A DNA stretch of 64,000 nt from an uncultured Saprospiraceae bacterium. Lineage in GTDB: Bacteria > Bacteroidota > Bacteroidia > Chitinophagales > Saprospiraceae. Shown here one piece after another: positions 34,433-43,104 of the stretch. Position 1 is the stretch's first letter, and every line of letters begins with the position of its first letter. The position numbers and the translations under genes are program-made. A model generated the notes under the pieces. The model did no database searches. It worked only from the letters and a program-made list of their open reading frames with translations, and was not told the origin of the DNA. The DNA is taken from the NCBI GenBank assembly GCA_938002665.1, contig CALLAE010000093.1, positions 1 through 64,000 of the forward strand, read 5' to 3'.

Positions 34433-34461
34433 TTGTCATCAAATGAATTTATGTATGTTTG
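34433..34461 (+). promoter_or_regulatory. Possible promoter within the annotated start of the sigma factor gene
   Basis: TTG (34433-34435), 18-base spacer, then TATGTTTG (34454-34461), an exact fit to TAnnTTTG. If used, transcription begins near 34468 and the real start codon would be the GTG at 34491 rather than an upstream ATG. Confidence 0.4.
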
Positions 34462-35093
34462 CTTGTAAGCTAAATGATAAGAAGGACCAAGTGCCTAGAA
34501 ATAACTCAGAGATATTCGAAAAAGAACTGTTTCCGCATATAGATGCGCTGAAAACGTTTGCCTATCACCTCACCTATAATGACGATGATGCTAACGATTT
34601 AGTGCAGGAAACCTATATGAAGGCACATAGGTTTATAGATAAGTATATCCAGGGAACTAATGCGAAGGCATGGTTGTTCAAGATTCTGAAGAACGCCTAT
34701 ATCAATCAATACCGAAAGAAGAGCAAGCAGCCCACTAAGGTAGATTTTGAAGATATAGTCAACTTTCACGATAGTGATGACCGCTTACCTGGTTATCTAG
34801 ACTTGAGAGAAGAGCTCTTCGATAATATGATGGGTGACGAGATCACCATTGCGATTAATTCATTACCTATTGATTTTAGGACAGTTGTACTTCTTTGTGA
34901 TGTCGAAGGATTCACTTATGAAGAGATAGCAAAGATTATAGATGTACCCATAGGAACAGTACGATCTAGGTTATTCAGAGCAAGGAATATGCTCAAAGAA
35001 AAGCTTAGATCTTATGCTGAAAAGATGGGTTTTAAGGACAAAAGAGGTAATAATAAGTCCGACACCAATGCTAGCAAAACAGAAGAAGAATAG
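34443..35093 (+). CDS. RNA polymerase ECF sigma factor
   Basis: 216 residues from the ATG at 34443. Region 2 (about 20-90: LTYNDDDANDLVQETYMKAHRF, then AWLFKILKNAYINQYRKK) binds the polymerase and -10 region; region 4 (about 135-190: LPIDFRTVVLLCDVEGFTYEEIAKIIDVPIGTVRSRLFRARNML) is the -35-binding helix-turn-helix. The first 14 residues are not conserved; starts at 34455 or GTG 34491 are possible. A small putative anti-sigma gene follows 240 bases later. Confidence 0.92.
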   Translation: MNLCMFACKLNDKKDQVPRNNSEIFEKELFPHIDALKTFAYHLTYNDDDANDLVQETYMKAHRFIDKYIQGTNAKAWLFKILKNAYINQYRKKSKQPTKVDFEDIVNFHDSDDRLPGYLDLREELFDNMMGDEITIAINSLPIDFRTVVLLCDVEGFTYEEIAKIIDVPIGTVRSRLFRARNMLKEKLRSYAEKMGFKDKRGNNKSDTNASKTEEE

Positions 35094-35333
35094 TGTCTAG
35101 AATGCTGTCCTTAGGCTATTTTGTTGAAAAAGGGGTGATTGTATAATTGCATTTCATGCCTTGTTTTCTTAAAATTGTATAGAACGTCCAGATAGAATAC
35201 TTAAAATAAGTTTCTTTGTAACAGCAGAGTTTTCTTATTTTGCTTTTAAAATTTAGTAGTTTTTTAATGTTAGTAGTCTTGAAAAAAGTAATAAATAGAG
35301 TCAAGATCTACAGTACCAACAAACAAAACTGAA

Positions 35334-35567
35334 ATGGAAAATCTTAAAGTTCAGGAGATTCAAAATCGTGTTACTTTATTCTTCGACAAGCAGCTAGGAG
35401 AGGCAGAAAAGAAGGCCCTTCTTCTTCAAGTAGAGCAAGATCCAAAATGTTCTAAGATCTTCAAAAAAGAACAGACTTGTAGGGACTTCATCAAAAACAA
35501 TGTTACAAGACCCAAGGTCACAGTAGACTTTATCAATACTATCAGGAATAGTATCAACATAGGTTAG
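35334..35567 (+). CDS. Putative small anti-sigma factor
   Basis: 77 residues, helical. It matches in length and layout the short proteins that follow ECF sigma genes in Bacteroidota (VTLFFDKQLGEAEKKALLLQVEQDPKCSKIFKKEQTCRDFIKNNVTRPKV). The usual zinc motif HxxxCxxC is incomplete: the His is absent and only two separated Cys remain, so zinc binding is doubtful. It lies 240 bases after the sigma gene with AT-rich sequence between. The anti-sigma role is inference from position and similarity. Confidence 0.65.
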   Translation: MENLKVQEIQNRVTLFFDKQLGEAEKKALLLQVEQDPKCSKIFKKEQTCRDFIKNNVTRPKVTVDFINTIRNSINIG

Positions 35568-35650
35568 CTACCCTTTATTTCTTATTCCCATTCTACTCGG
35601 GGCAACATGTTTGCCTCTATTTTTGTATATACCTATCTCATATTACAACT

Positions 35651-36715
35651 ATGCTAGCCAAACTAGAAGAAGTCTATAATCACTTCCTAACCATAGAAGA
35701 AAAACTATCTGATCCAGAGACAGTATCAGATATGAAAGTCTACAGTAAACTCAATAAAGAGTACAAGGGCCTACAAGAACTAGTAGATGCCTACAAAGAG
35801 TATAAGAACATTCTTGATAATTCTAAGAATGCTAAGGAGATGCTTTCTGACTCCGATCCTGACATGCAGGCGATGGCAAAAGAAGAACTTGCGGAATTAG
35901 AGCCAAAGCAAGAAGCCATAGAAGAAAAGCTTAGGATGCTTATGATTCCTAAAGACCCAGAGGATAAGCTAGATGTCATAATGGAGATAAGATCAGGAGC
36001 TGGAGGAGACGAGGCGTCAATTTTTGCTGGAGAACTGATGCGCTTATACATTAAGTACTTTGATACACATAAATGGAAGCATGAGGTGCTCTCACTCACC
36101 GAAGGTTCTGCAGGAGGCTATAGCAAAGTGGTAATGGAGATAAAGGGTAATGAGGTTTATGGTAAGCTCAAATTTGAGTCAGGGGCACACAGGGTACAAC
36201 GTGTACCTAAAACAGAATCACAGGGTAGAGTACATACTTCCGCGGCTACTGTAGCTGTGATGCCACAATACGAAATGGAAGACATACAGATCAAAAAAGA
36301 TGACTTACGGACTGATACCTTCAGAGCTAGTGGAGCGGGAGGGCAGCACGTCAACAAAACAGAATCTGGTGTTCGATTTACCCATCTACCTACAGGATTG
36401 ACAGGAGAGAGTACAGACTCTAGATCGCAGCACAGAAACAGAGAGATCGCAATGCAACGCTTGTATCAAAGAATTCAAGATGCACAGAAAGAGCGGGTCT
36501 ATGCGGAGCAAAAGTCTCAGAGGAAGTCCCTAGTGGGGTCTGGTGATAGGTCTGATAAGATTCGTACATACAATTTCCCTCAAAACAGATGTACCGATCA
36601 CCGTATCAATCTTACGTTGTACAGTCTAGGCAAGATTATGGATGGAGAGATAACAGAGATTATAGAAAAGCTACAGATGGCTGAGAATGCTCAGAAAATG
36701 CTGGAATCTGCCTAG
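35651..36715 (+). CDS. prfA: Peptide chain release factor 1
   Basis: 354 residues. It reads stop codons UAA and UAG. The GGQ peptidyl-hydrolysis motif lies in ASGAGGQHVNKTESGVR at about residues 225-241, and the decoding domain precedes it (GAHRVQRVPKTESQGRVHTSAATVAVMP). The PxT codon-reading motif region typical of RF1 is PKTESQGR. Monocistronic with a strong terminator 126 bases later. Confidence 0.96.
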   Translation: MLAKLEEVYNHFLTIEEKLSDPETVSDMKVYSKLNKEYKGLQELVDAYKEYKNILDNSKNAKEMLSDSDPDMQAMAKEELAELEPKQEAIEEKLRMLMIPKDPEDKLDVIMEIRSGAGGDEASIFAGELMRLYIKYFDTHKWKHEVLSLTEGSAGGYSKVVMEIKGNEVYGKLKFESGAHRVQRVPKTESQGRVHTSAATVAVMPQYEMEDIQIKKDDLRTDTFRASGAGGQHVNKTESGVRFTHLPTGLTGESTDSRSQHRNREIAMQRLYQRIQDAQKERVYAEQKSQRKSLVGSGDRSDKIRTYNFPQNRCTDHRINLTLYSLGKIMDGEITEIIEKLQMAENAQKMLESA

Positions 36716-36840
36716 TGTTTGCGATGTATGATAGATAGATTTAGAGAAAGATTGCTTTTAACATGATAATAAGAGTATTGGCTAACCGAGAATCGTTTTA
36801 TAAGTGTAATCGATAAGATTTATAAGATTGAGTTTTGGTT

Positions 36841-36874
36841 AAATAGCGCAGTTTAGAGGCTGCGCTATTTTTTT
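36841..36874 (+). terminator. Terminator of prfA
   Basis: AAATAGCGCAG (36841-36851) pairs perfectly with CTGCGCTATTT (36860-36870) around an 8-base loop, followed by seven T. Confidence 0.9.
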
Positions 36875-36895
36875 GCTTATTTTCTCTATTTGGAT

Positions 36896-36926
36896 TTGGT
36901 CTAATTAAGCTTAGTCCGTATTTTTG
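36896..36926 (+). promoter_or_regulatory. Promoter of the porin-FMN operon
   Basis: TTG at 36896-36898, a 20-base spacer and TATTTTTG at 36919-36926: both elements and the spacing fit the Bacteroidota consensus (TTG-N19-21-TAnnTTTG). The porin ATG at 36945 lies 18 bases beyond. This is the best promoter in the window. Confidence 0.65.
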
Positions 36927-36944
36927 AGGTCAAATGTTAGCTCA

Positions 36945-38102
36945 ATGACTTTTCGAAACCTCAGTATACTGGCCTTTTTAGTCTGCTACACAGCCATAGC
37001 CTGTGGCCAAACCACGATCAATTTCGATGAAGATAATTCTAATAAGCTCTATATTAAGCTTTATGGTCACGTAGATTACAACCAAAAAATAGAAAAAGGT
37101 ATCCATCATAATGGTAAGATGGATGTCCATCGCCTTGTCACCCTGATAGGATATCAGTTTAGCAGAAAGACACAATTTGTTTCTGAAATAGAAGTGGAGC
37201 ATGTTAAGGAAATTTTTGTTGAGCAAGCCTTTATTAAGCATCGACTGGCTAAAAGTATCTCCCTCAAAGCAGGTCTGATAATCATTCCTATGGGTATGGT
37301 AAACGAAATGCATGAGCCTACTTTTTTCTATTCTGTAGAACGACCATTATTAGACAAACTTATTATTCCGTCTACCTGGAGAGAGGTCGGGATAGGACTG
37401 ACAGGACTACTTCCAGAAAAGAGTTTAAAGTATCAGCTCTATCTAGTAAATAATCCGCTAGGCTATGATGGCTCCGCTAAAGTATCTGGTGCATCAGGTA
37501 TCAGAAAAGCAAGACAAAAAGGGGCAGAGGCAGTTGTTTCTTCTTTTCCGGGGTTGAGTGGGCAGATAGAGTATTTTGGTATAGACAGATTTAAATTAGG
37601 CATTTCTGGTTATTATGGAAAGACAAGTACTACTCTGGCGACCACCATGGACCAGTCATTAGAAAATTATAATGTTACGGTAGATAGTTCCACGGTAAAT
37701 ATGACAATGGCGACAGTTCACGGAATGTATACACCAGGCAATCTTACATTGAGGGGGCAGTATACTCTAAGTTCATTTCAGAACACGACAGCTTATAATG
37801 AATTTGCAAACAGTGATGTGCCAGAACTTATGCACGGTTACTACTTGCTAGCTGCTTACGATTTTCATAAAAGCGAAGAGATAACAGTTGCACCATTTGT
37901 TAGATTTTCTCAGCTGGATAACCATCTTAGAGTCAATGAAGCACTAGAAGAAAATCGTGCACTGAAGCAAAATATACTTACAGTGGGAGCAAACTATAAG
38001 CCACATCCTGGTGTCGTGTTTAAGTTTGATTATCAGTTTGTGCAGAATAGAGTGACCTCAAATTATAATAACCTCAATTTAGGAGTTGGCGTATGGTTCT
38101 AA
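36945..38102 (+). CDS. Outer-membrane porin
   Basis: 385 residues from the ATG at 36945 (a TTG at 36924 overlaps the promoter box). Signal peptide to about residue 22 (AIACGQ), then about 16 beta-strands (KLYIKLYGHVDYNQKIE, RKTQFVSEIEVEHVKEIFVEQAFIKH) with a C-terminal strand ending in Phe (GVGVWF). The block VEQAFIKHRLAKSISLKAGLIIIPMGMVNE is like the phosphate-selective porin (OprP/O) family. It overlaps the next gene by 10 bases, so the two proteins are made together. Confidence 0.85.
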   Translation: MTFRNLSILAFLVCYTAIACGQTTINFDEDNSNKLYIKLYGHVDYNQKIEKGIHHNGKMDVHRLVTLIGYQFSRKTQFVSEIEVEHVKEIFVEQAFIKHRLAKSISLKAGLIIIPMGMVNEMHEPTFFYSVERPLLDKLIIPSTWREVGIGLTGLLPEKSLKYQLYLVNNPLGYDGSAKVSGASGIRKARQKGAEAVVSSFPGLSGQIEYFGIDRFKLGISGYYGKTSTTLATTMDQSLENYNVTVDSSTVNMTMATVHGMYTPGNLTLRGQYTLSSFQNTTAYNEFANSDVPELMHGYYLLAAYDFHKSEEITVAPFVRFSQLDNHLRVNEALEENRALKQNILTVGANYKPHPGVVFKFDYQFVQNRVTSNYNNLNLGVGVWF

Positions 38103-38602
38103 TTATGTTACTTTTTATAAGCGGATTTACGCAGCAGTCTGATATTCTAGAACAGTATGACAAGCAGGTCAAAAAGACCATAAAAAAAGTCTACAAACAG
38201 GAACATCATGAACTAAAGAAGATAGAGCAAGGATTTTATGAGATTATAACTAAAGAGAGTTCTTTAGGCTACATACTGTTAGATGAAGTTGCTGCCTGCC
38301 ACTTAGGTGGATGTCCTAGCTCAGTAGGGCTTGATTTAGCAAAGGAGACCTCCTCTATTCAAGGCTCTGAATATTTTGATGTATTAGTTTTGTTAGACAA
38401 GGACAAGACAATCTTAAAGATTAAGATACTTAATTACTTTTCAGATTATGGTTATGAAGTAACCTCCAAAAAATATCTCGAAAAATTCCAAGGCAAAAGT
38501 ATTTGTGAATTTAGTTCTTCTACTGATGGAGTAGATGCCATATCTGGTGCTACGATATCTTCTATGGCTCTTGAAGGTTTCCTAGGCTTACACTGTAACT
38601 AA
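38093..38602 (+). CDS. FMN-binding domain protein (RnfG/NqrC-like)
   Basis: 169 residues. A short signal peptide (1-14) suggests export. The FMN-binding domain spans about 75-165: FDVLVLLDKDKTILKIKIL, YEVTSKKYLEKFQGK, and DAISGATISSMALEG, where the Thr of SGAT is the usual site of covalent FMN attachment by ApbE. An unusual Cys-rich pair ACHLGGC stands at about residue 66-72. It overlaps the porin gene by 10 bases. A periplasmic electron-carrier role is plausible but unproven; no flavin transferase is in the window. Confidence 0.82.
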   Translation: MVLIMLLFISGFTQQSDILEQYDKQVKKTIKKVYKQEHHELKKIEQGFYEIITKESSLGYILLDEVAACHLGGCPSSVGLDLAKETSSIQGSEYFDVLVLLDKDKTILKIKILNYFSDYGYEVTSKKYLEKFQGKSICEFSSSTDGVDAISGATISSMALEGFLGLHCN

Positions 38603-38741
38603 GGCCTTATACCACTTACGCCACTTATTTACCGAATATTCTCTAAAACGACCAGTTGTTATTTTGTTAACCAAGCTTAGTTGGTTTCCCACTATATTGA
38701 GGGTCGATTGTTTTTGTTTTGTATTTAACGATTCAAAACTC

Positions 38742-38780
38742 AGGAAAGGGATTCGGGGGTGAGTTCCTTTCCTTTTTTTT
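38742..38780 (+). terminator. Terminator of the porin-FMN operon
   Basis: AGGAAAGG (38742-38749) pairs with CCTTTCCT (38766-38773), followed by eight T. It lies 140 bases after the FMN gene stop. Confidence 0.82.
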
Positions 38781-38873
38781 GTAAATCAAAACAAACAAGA
38801 TTTTCCTTTTGAATTATTCAAAATTTGGAACAGGATTTTCCATGCTGGTGATAACTCCTGTATCATGTGGGTT

Positions 38874-39689
38874 TTAATTAAAGAATTTTTTGATCAGTTT
38901 GTTCACACCTCCGACATCTAACATTGTATCCTCAATCACTTTTTTAAATTCCTTTCCTCCTCTTCTGGAGGCTAACAATTTGGTGCCATCTTTTAGTGTA
39001 AGGCTTAGTTCACGATGATTGTAATCAGAAACATATTGCATGTTGACGAGAGTACTCTGAGAGATAGCATAAAAATCATACTGTAAAACCAAAAAGGACT
39101 TATAAAAGCCAAGATTCTTTACAGCTACAGACTCTTTACCATCATTGGTCATTATTTTAGTTACGACACCATCCGCTACTAAGTGAGTTATTTCGCTTAC
39201 ATCAAAAAACTTTACGAAGCCTTTACTGAGGTGTATGGCGATTCTTTTGGCCTTTAGTTCATTCTTCTCATTTACAAGATCCAGTAGCAATTCTATTTTT
39301 TCATTGTTTTTATGTTGCTCTATTTTATTGTAAGCTTTGGTTATTGCTGAAAGTAAGGCTTCATCCTCTAGCGGTTTATTCAGGTAATCTATTGCAGAAA
39401 ATTTTATTGCATTCATTATAAATTCACTCTCCATTTGGCCAGTGATGAATATGATTTCAAAATCAATTTTGTCTTGGGCTGCTAGCTTTTTTAGAATGTC
39501 AAAACTTGTCCCTTTGGGGAGTTGTATATCCATAAAGACAAGCTGGTATTTATTATCTGCCAGCGCAGCATATGCACTTTCTAAGTCATACACTTGATCA
39601 AGGTCAGTTATGTAGGGAGCCAGATGAGTGACTCTGCTTTTTATTAAGTCTGAAGTGTCGGGAAGGTCTTCTACAATTAAGGCTTTCAT
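38874..39689 (-). CDS. LytTR-family response regulator
   Basis: 271 residues. Receiver 1-125 with the acidic pocket VEDLPDT, the phospho-Asp in VFMDIQLPKGTSFDIL and the lysine in YLNKPLEDE. The linker ends near 155. LytTR DNA-binding domain about 160-265 (KGFVKFFDVSEITHLVADGVVTKI, TLVNMQYVSDYNHRELSLTLKDGTKLLASRRGGKEF). It follows the sensor gene by 5 bases and pairs with it. Confidence 0.9.
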   Translation of the reverse strand: MKALIVEDLPDTSDLIKSRVTHLAPYITDLDQVYDLESAYAALADNKYQLVFMDIQLPKGTSFDILKKLAAQDKIDFEIIFITGQMESEFIMNAIKFSAIDYLNKPLEDEALLSAITKAYNKIEQHKNNEKIELLLDLVNEKNELKAKRIAIHLSKGFVKFFDVSEITHLVADGVVTKIMTNDGKESVAVKNLGFYKSFLVLQYDFYAISQSTLVNMQYVSDYNHRELSLTLKDGTKLLASRRGGKEFKKVIEDTMLDVGGVNKLIKKFFN

Positions 39690-39694
39690 TTATG

Positions 39695-42643
39695 TCAGTT
39701 ATTTTCTGAGAAAGTAATTTCTACTCTTGTGCCAGATTTAGGAGCTTTTTTGTCTATTGTTTTGATTGTAATATTTTGATCCATTGCATTCAGGATACTT
39801 ACCCTTTTGAAAACAAGCTCAGTACCTCTGGATGTGTATGGAGAGATAGATTGCCGATGAAGTAGTTGTGCTTTTTTTCTTCCTATACCATTGTCGTCTA
39901 TAGTGCAGCTGACACCAAGTTTTGTTTTAAAAAAACTTACCATCAGCTTACCTTTTTTTTCTTTGTTGAGTAGCCCATGTTTAATAGCATTCTCTACGAA
40001 GGGTTGGATAATCATAGGAGGAAGATGTATACTGAGTAAGTCATCAGATTCTACTACCATTTCAAAGTCAAACTTGTCTTTGTATTGCAAAAGTTCGAAG
40101 TCTACATATAATTGGATAAGTTCCAGCTCACTACTTAGAGGGACACTATTATCCTCATTGATATTACTTCTGTCAATGTTGGAGCTGACACTTGCGTCCA
40201 AAAACCTCCTGATCAACTTTGAAAAAGAAACCAAGTATTTGTTTGCCTCTTCTGTCCGTTTATTTAGAATGAGTGCTTGAATGGTGCCGAGTACATTGAA
40301 AATGAAATGTGGGTTCATTTGAGACTGTAGTGCTTGGACTTCTAGATATTTTATTTGCTGGTCCTGCACGATGGTCACATCTCTAGTTCTTCTATATCGC
40401 CAAAACAAATAGAAAGAAAGTATGATGAAGGCTAGTAAAGCAAAGGCGGCGTACTTGTAGAAATCAGCGTCTCTATAGAAAGGTATGTTTATTTCAAAAT
40501 CTAATATCGCCTTAGGAGTGACGTTAGATAATCCGAAATTACTGGTTTGAGATTTTACTTTAAAACGATAACTGCCAGAACTTAAGTTGTTATAATTAAT
40601 CTTGTTCTGTGTTACCCAGGGAGACCATCCTTCATCTACATTTTCTAAGTAATAGGAGTATCTGGTCTCATGAGGCTTATTGAATCCAAGCCCTTCAAAA
40701 GAGAGAGAAATGTTGTTTTGCCCACGTTCTAATTTAACAGATTCATCGTTATTCCAGGCTAAGGAGTTGTCATTGATATCAGAAATTATGAGATTAGAAA
40801 AATCTTCTTCAAAAGTAAGTTTATTGATGTCCACATAGGACAGATAGGTTGAAGAAGGAATATACAGGATGTCACCATTTAGAACTAGACCACTTTGGGC
40901 AACCTCTTCTCCAAAAAAGCCATTCCTATGATTGAAGGTTTTGATAATGACATTACCATTGTCATTATACTCTCTTAAGTTCAGAATGCTGAAGCCATTA
41001 GAAGTTCCGATGGCTAAGATTTGATTAGGAAGTACAAGTAGTGCCATTACATATTCACCTAGGAACATTTCTTTGCCTATCGCAGTGAGCTCTTTTTGAG
41101 ACTCATCCAGGCACCATAGTCCTTTGGTATTGCCTATCCATACTTTATCGCTTTTCTGGTCTGTGGCAAGACAGATAGCTCCAGAAGAGTCCTGAGGAAA
41201 TAGATGATTGTAGCTGGTAAAATTTTTTTCGACATGATCGAATGAAGCAAGATCTCTATATGTTCCTACCCAGTAACTTTCTTCATCTTTGCCTTCAATA
41301 GAGACAACGTATCTGGAAATGCTTTTGCCAGTATCGTCAAACGTATAATGTATTTTATCTATTTCTTGATCCAGAACTCCTATAGACTTATATCCTCCTA
41401 TAACTATTTCGTCATTAATGGAATCATAATAAGAGACTAACGAGAAATTTTCAGATTGTAATGGATAGGTTTCAAACTCTTGATTTTTTTTGTATTTGTG
41501 TAAAAAGTAATTACCCGGAAAGTAAAGGTTGCCGGCCTTGTCGATACAGCTGCCGTAATTGTAACGATCCTGGCTAGGAGAAAAGATAGGAAGACGCTTC
41601 TTATTCTCTAGATCAACTTCATAGATGCCTCTAGAAAAAGAGGTATAAACAAAGCCATCATTATATGGCAATATAGACCAAGCATCAGACACAAGCTCTA
41701 AGGGCACTTTAGCGATATGGTTCTTTGCGAAAAACTCTATACCATTTTCATGAGATACCCAAAGATTGTCATCTATATCGAGCATACAAATTACTCGGGT
41801 GGTGTTTGATACCATGTACTCATTTATGACTTTAGCACCTGAGACCTTGATAACTTTGTCTTTAGAATTAAGATAGTATAGTCCGTCATTGTTGTTTAGC
41901 CTAAGATCTTTTAGTTCAGAATAGTCTGGTCCTTTCCTATCGTAGCTCAGGCTGATTTTTTTCAAGTCATTAGCTAGGATACCCATTTTCCTCCCACCAG
42001 AATAAGGTTTGCGAATCAAGATGTTTTCTTGACCGCGCTGATTCATTTTGATATTAAAGTAGTCCGATTCATCTGCTAGATATACCACCTCTTGGCTCAT
42101 AACATCATACAGGACGTTGTGCTTTTTGTGGAAGGCTACAAGGCGACCATCTGACAGTTTGGAAATTAGGTTTACAGTATCCTGTAGGAAGATGGATTCT
42201 TCTTGCTCAAAAGAATCTAGATTGTAGACTATTATCTCTTTAGTGCTAGTACAGACATATAGTTTGTCGTCTTTAATTTTATTGAGGAAGCTTTTGTTTA
42301 AGAAGTTTTTGTTGATGGTTAGAGGTTTGAAGTTTTGGCCATCATACTGTAGTACCGTTCCGTTTTTCTTTGTCGTAAAAAAGTGTAGCCTGCCCTTTCC
42401 ATCTTCGTAAATGTGATTAACATTCTGTACAGGTAGATCTAGTTTGGTAAATTTTTCTCCATTGAATCGTGCGACTCCTTTTTTTGTAGCTACCCAGATA
42501 TAGCCCCTTGAGTCTTGTAACATGTCCATCACTTGTATCTGTGGCAGACCATCATGTGTGGTGTAATGCTTGTCTGGATAGATGACTTGAGCAAATAGAG
42601 ACGTGCTAAGAAATAATAATATGAGGAGTCTTGCTAACTTCAA
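39695..42643 (-). CDS. Reg_prop/Y_Y_Y sensor histidine kinase (LytS-type kinase core)
   Basis: 982 residues with a TTG start at 42643, needed because the signal peptide (MKLARLLILLFLSTSLFAQ) begins there. Residues about 25-650 form two seven-bladed Reg_prop propellers (HTTHDGLPQIQVMDMLQDSRGYIWVAT), then a Y_Y_Y domain (about 655-725), a membrane span (about 733-752) and a His_kinase core with LQSQMNPHFIFNVLGTIQALI (phospho-His) and IQPFVENAIKHGLL. Unlike hybrid systems of Bacteroides it has no attached receiver; the LytTR gene downstream takes that role. The ligand is unknown. Confidence 0.92.
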   Translation of the reverse strand: MKLARLLILLFLSTSLFAQVIYPDKHYTTHDGLPQIQVMDMLQDSRGYIWVATKKGVARFNGEKFTKLDLPVQNVNHIYEDGKGRLHFFTTKKNGTVLQYDGQNFKPLTINKNFLNKSFLNKIKDDKLYVCTSTKEIIVYNLDSFEQEESIFLQDTVNLISKLSDGRLVAFHKKHNVLYDVMSQEVVYLADESDYFNIKMNQRGQENILIRKPYSGGRKMGILANDLKKISLSYDRKGPDYSELKDLRLNNNDGLYYLNSKDKVIKVSGAKVINEYMVSNTTRVICMLDIDDNLWVSHENGIEFFAKNHIAKVPLELVSDAWSILPYNDGFVYTSFSRGIYEVDLENKKRLPIFSPSQDRYNYGSCIDKAGNLYFPGNYFLHKYKKNQEFETYPLQSENFSLVSYYDSINDEIVIGGYKSIGVLDQEIDKIHYTFDDTGKSISRYVVSIEGKDEESYWVGTYRDLASFDHVEKNFTSYNHLFPQDSSGAICLATDQKSDKVWIGNTKGLWCLDESQKELTAIGKEMFLGEYVMALLVLPNQILAIGTSNGFSILNLREYNDNGNVIIKTFNHRNGFFGEEVAQSGLVLNGDILYIPSSTYLSYVDINKLTFEEDFSNLIISDINDNSLAWNNDESVKLERGQNNISLSFEGLGFNKPHETRYSYYLENVDEGWSPWVTQNKINYNNLSSGSYRFKVKSQTSNFGLSNVTPKAILDFEINIPFYRDADFYKYAAFALLAFIILSFYLFWRYRRTRDVTIVQDQQIKYLEVQALQSQMNPHFIFNVLGTIQALILNKRTEEANKYLVSFSKLIRRFLDASVSSNIDRSNINEDNSVPLSSELELIQLYVDFELLQYKDKFDFEMVVESDDLLSIHLPPMIIQPFVENAIKHGLLNKEKKGKLMVSFFKTKLGVSCTIDDNGIGRKKAQLLHRQSISPYTSRGTELVFKRVSILNAMDQNITIKTIDKKAPKSGTRVEITFSENN

Positions 42644-42737
42644 GTTGTCTTTTTCTTCTTTCCTCTATAGCGAAGAGGTGAGATGAAGATACAGATTTGT
42701 TGAATATATGGCGATTACAGCCCTAAAAGTTACAATT

Positions 42738-43103
42738 ATGAGCGCGCAGTTTATTGAAACAGATGAGCATAAAGAATTCTCAACGATAGAGAGATGTCAT
42801 ATTTTGGAATTACTTAATGATAGTAAGGATAGGACACAATCTATAGCTAGGGCAAGAGTAGAGCCTGGAGTAATTACAGCTTGGCATCGTCTAAAGGGCA
42901 CCTCTGAATGTTATTATATATTGTCAGGAGAAGGAGAGGCAGAAATAGCTGAGACAGAGAAATATAAGATGCGGCCGCACTCACTTCTCAGAATACCGCC
43001 AGACACTGCTCAGCGCATCACAAATACTGGCAAGGAAGACCTCATCTTCTTGTGTTTCTGTACTCCTGCATTCTCAGCAGATATCTATGAAGAACTAGAA
43101 TAG
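42738..43103 (+). CDS. Cupin-domain protein
   Basis: 121 residues from the ATG at 42738 (MSAQFIETDEHKEF); an ATG at 42708 is possible. A single small cupin barrel spans about 35-115: VEPGVITAWHRLKGTSECYYILSGEGEAEI gives motif 1 with the His and Glu metal ligands, and HSLLRIPPDTAQRITNTGKEDLIFLC is motif 2. Such short cupins bind metals or small ligands; the role is unknown. It is followed at once (one base) by the converging PLP enzyme gene. Confidence 0.82.
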   Translation: MSAQFIETDEHKEFSTIERCHILELLNDSKDRTQSIARARVEPGVITAWHRLKGTSECYYILSGEGEAEIAETEKYKMRPHSLLRIPPDTAQRITNTGKEDLIFLCFCTPAFSADIYEELE

Positions 43104-43104
43104 A

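Noticed and set aside
39891-40280. 129-codon plus-strand frame opposite the large sensor kinase
   Set aside because: Shadow of the kinase core, low-complexity Ser/Leu composition.
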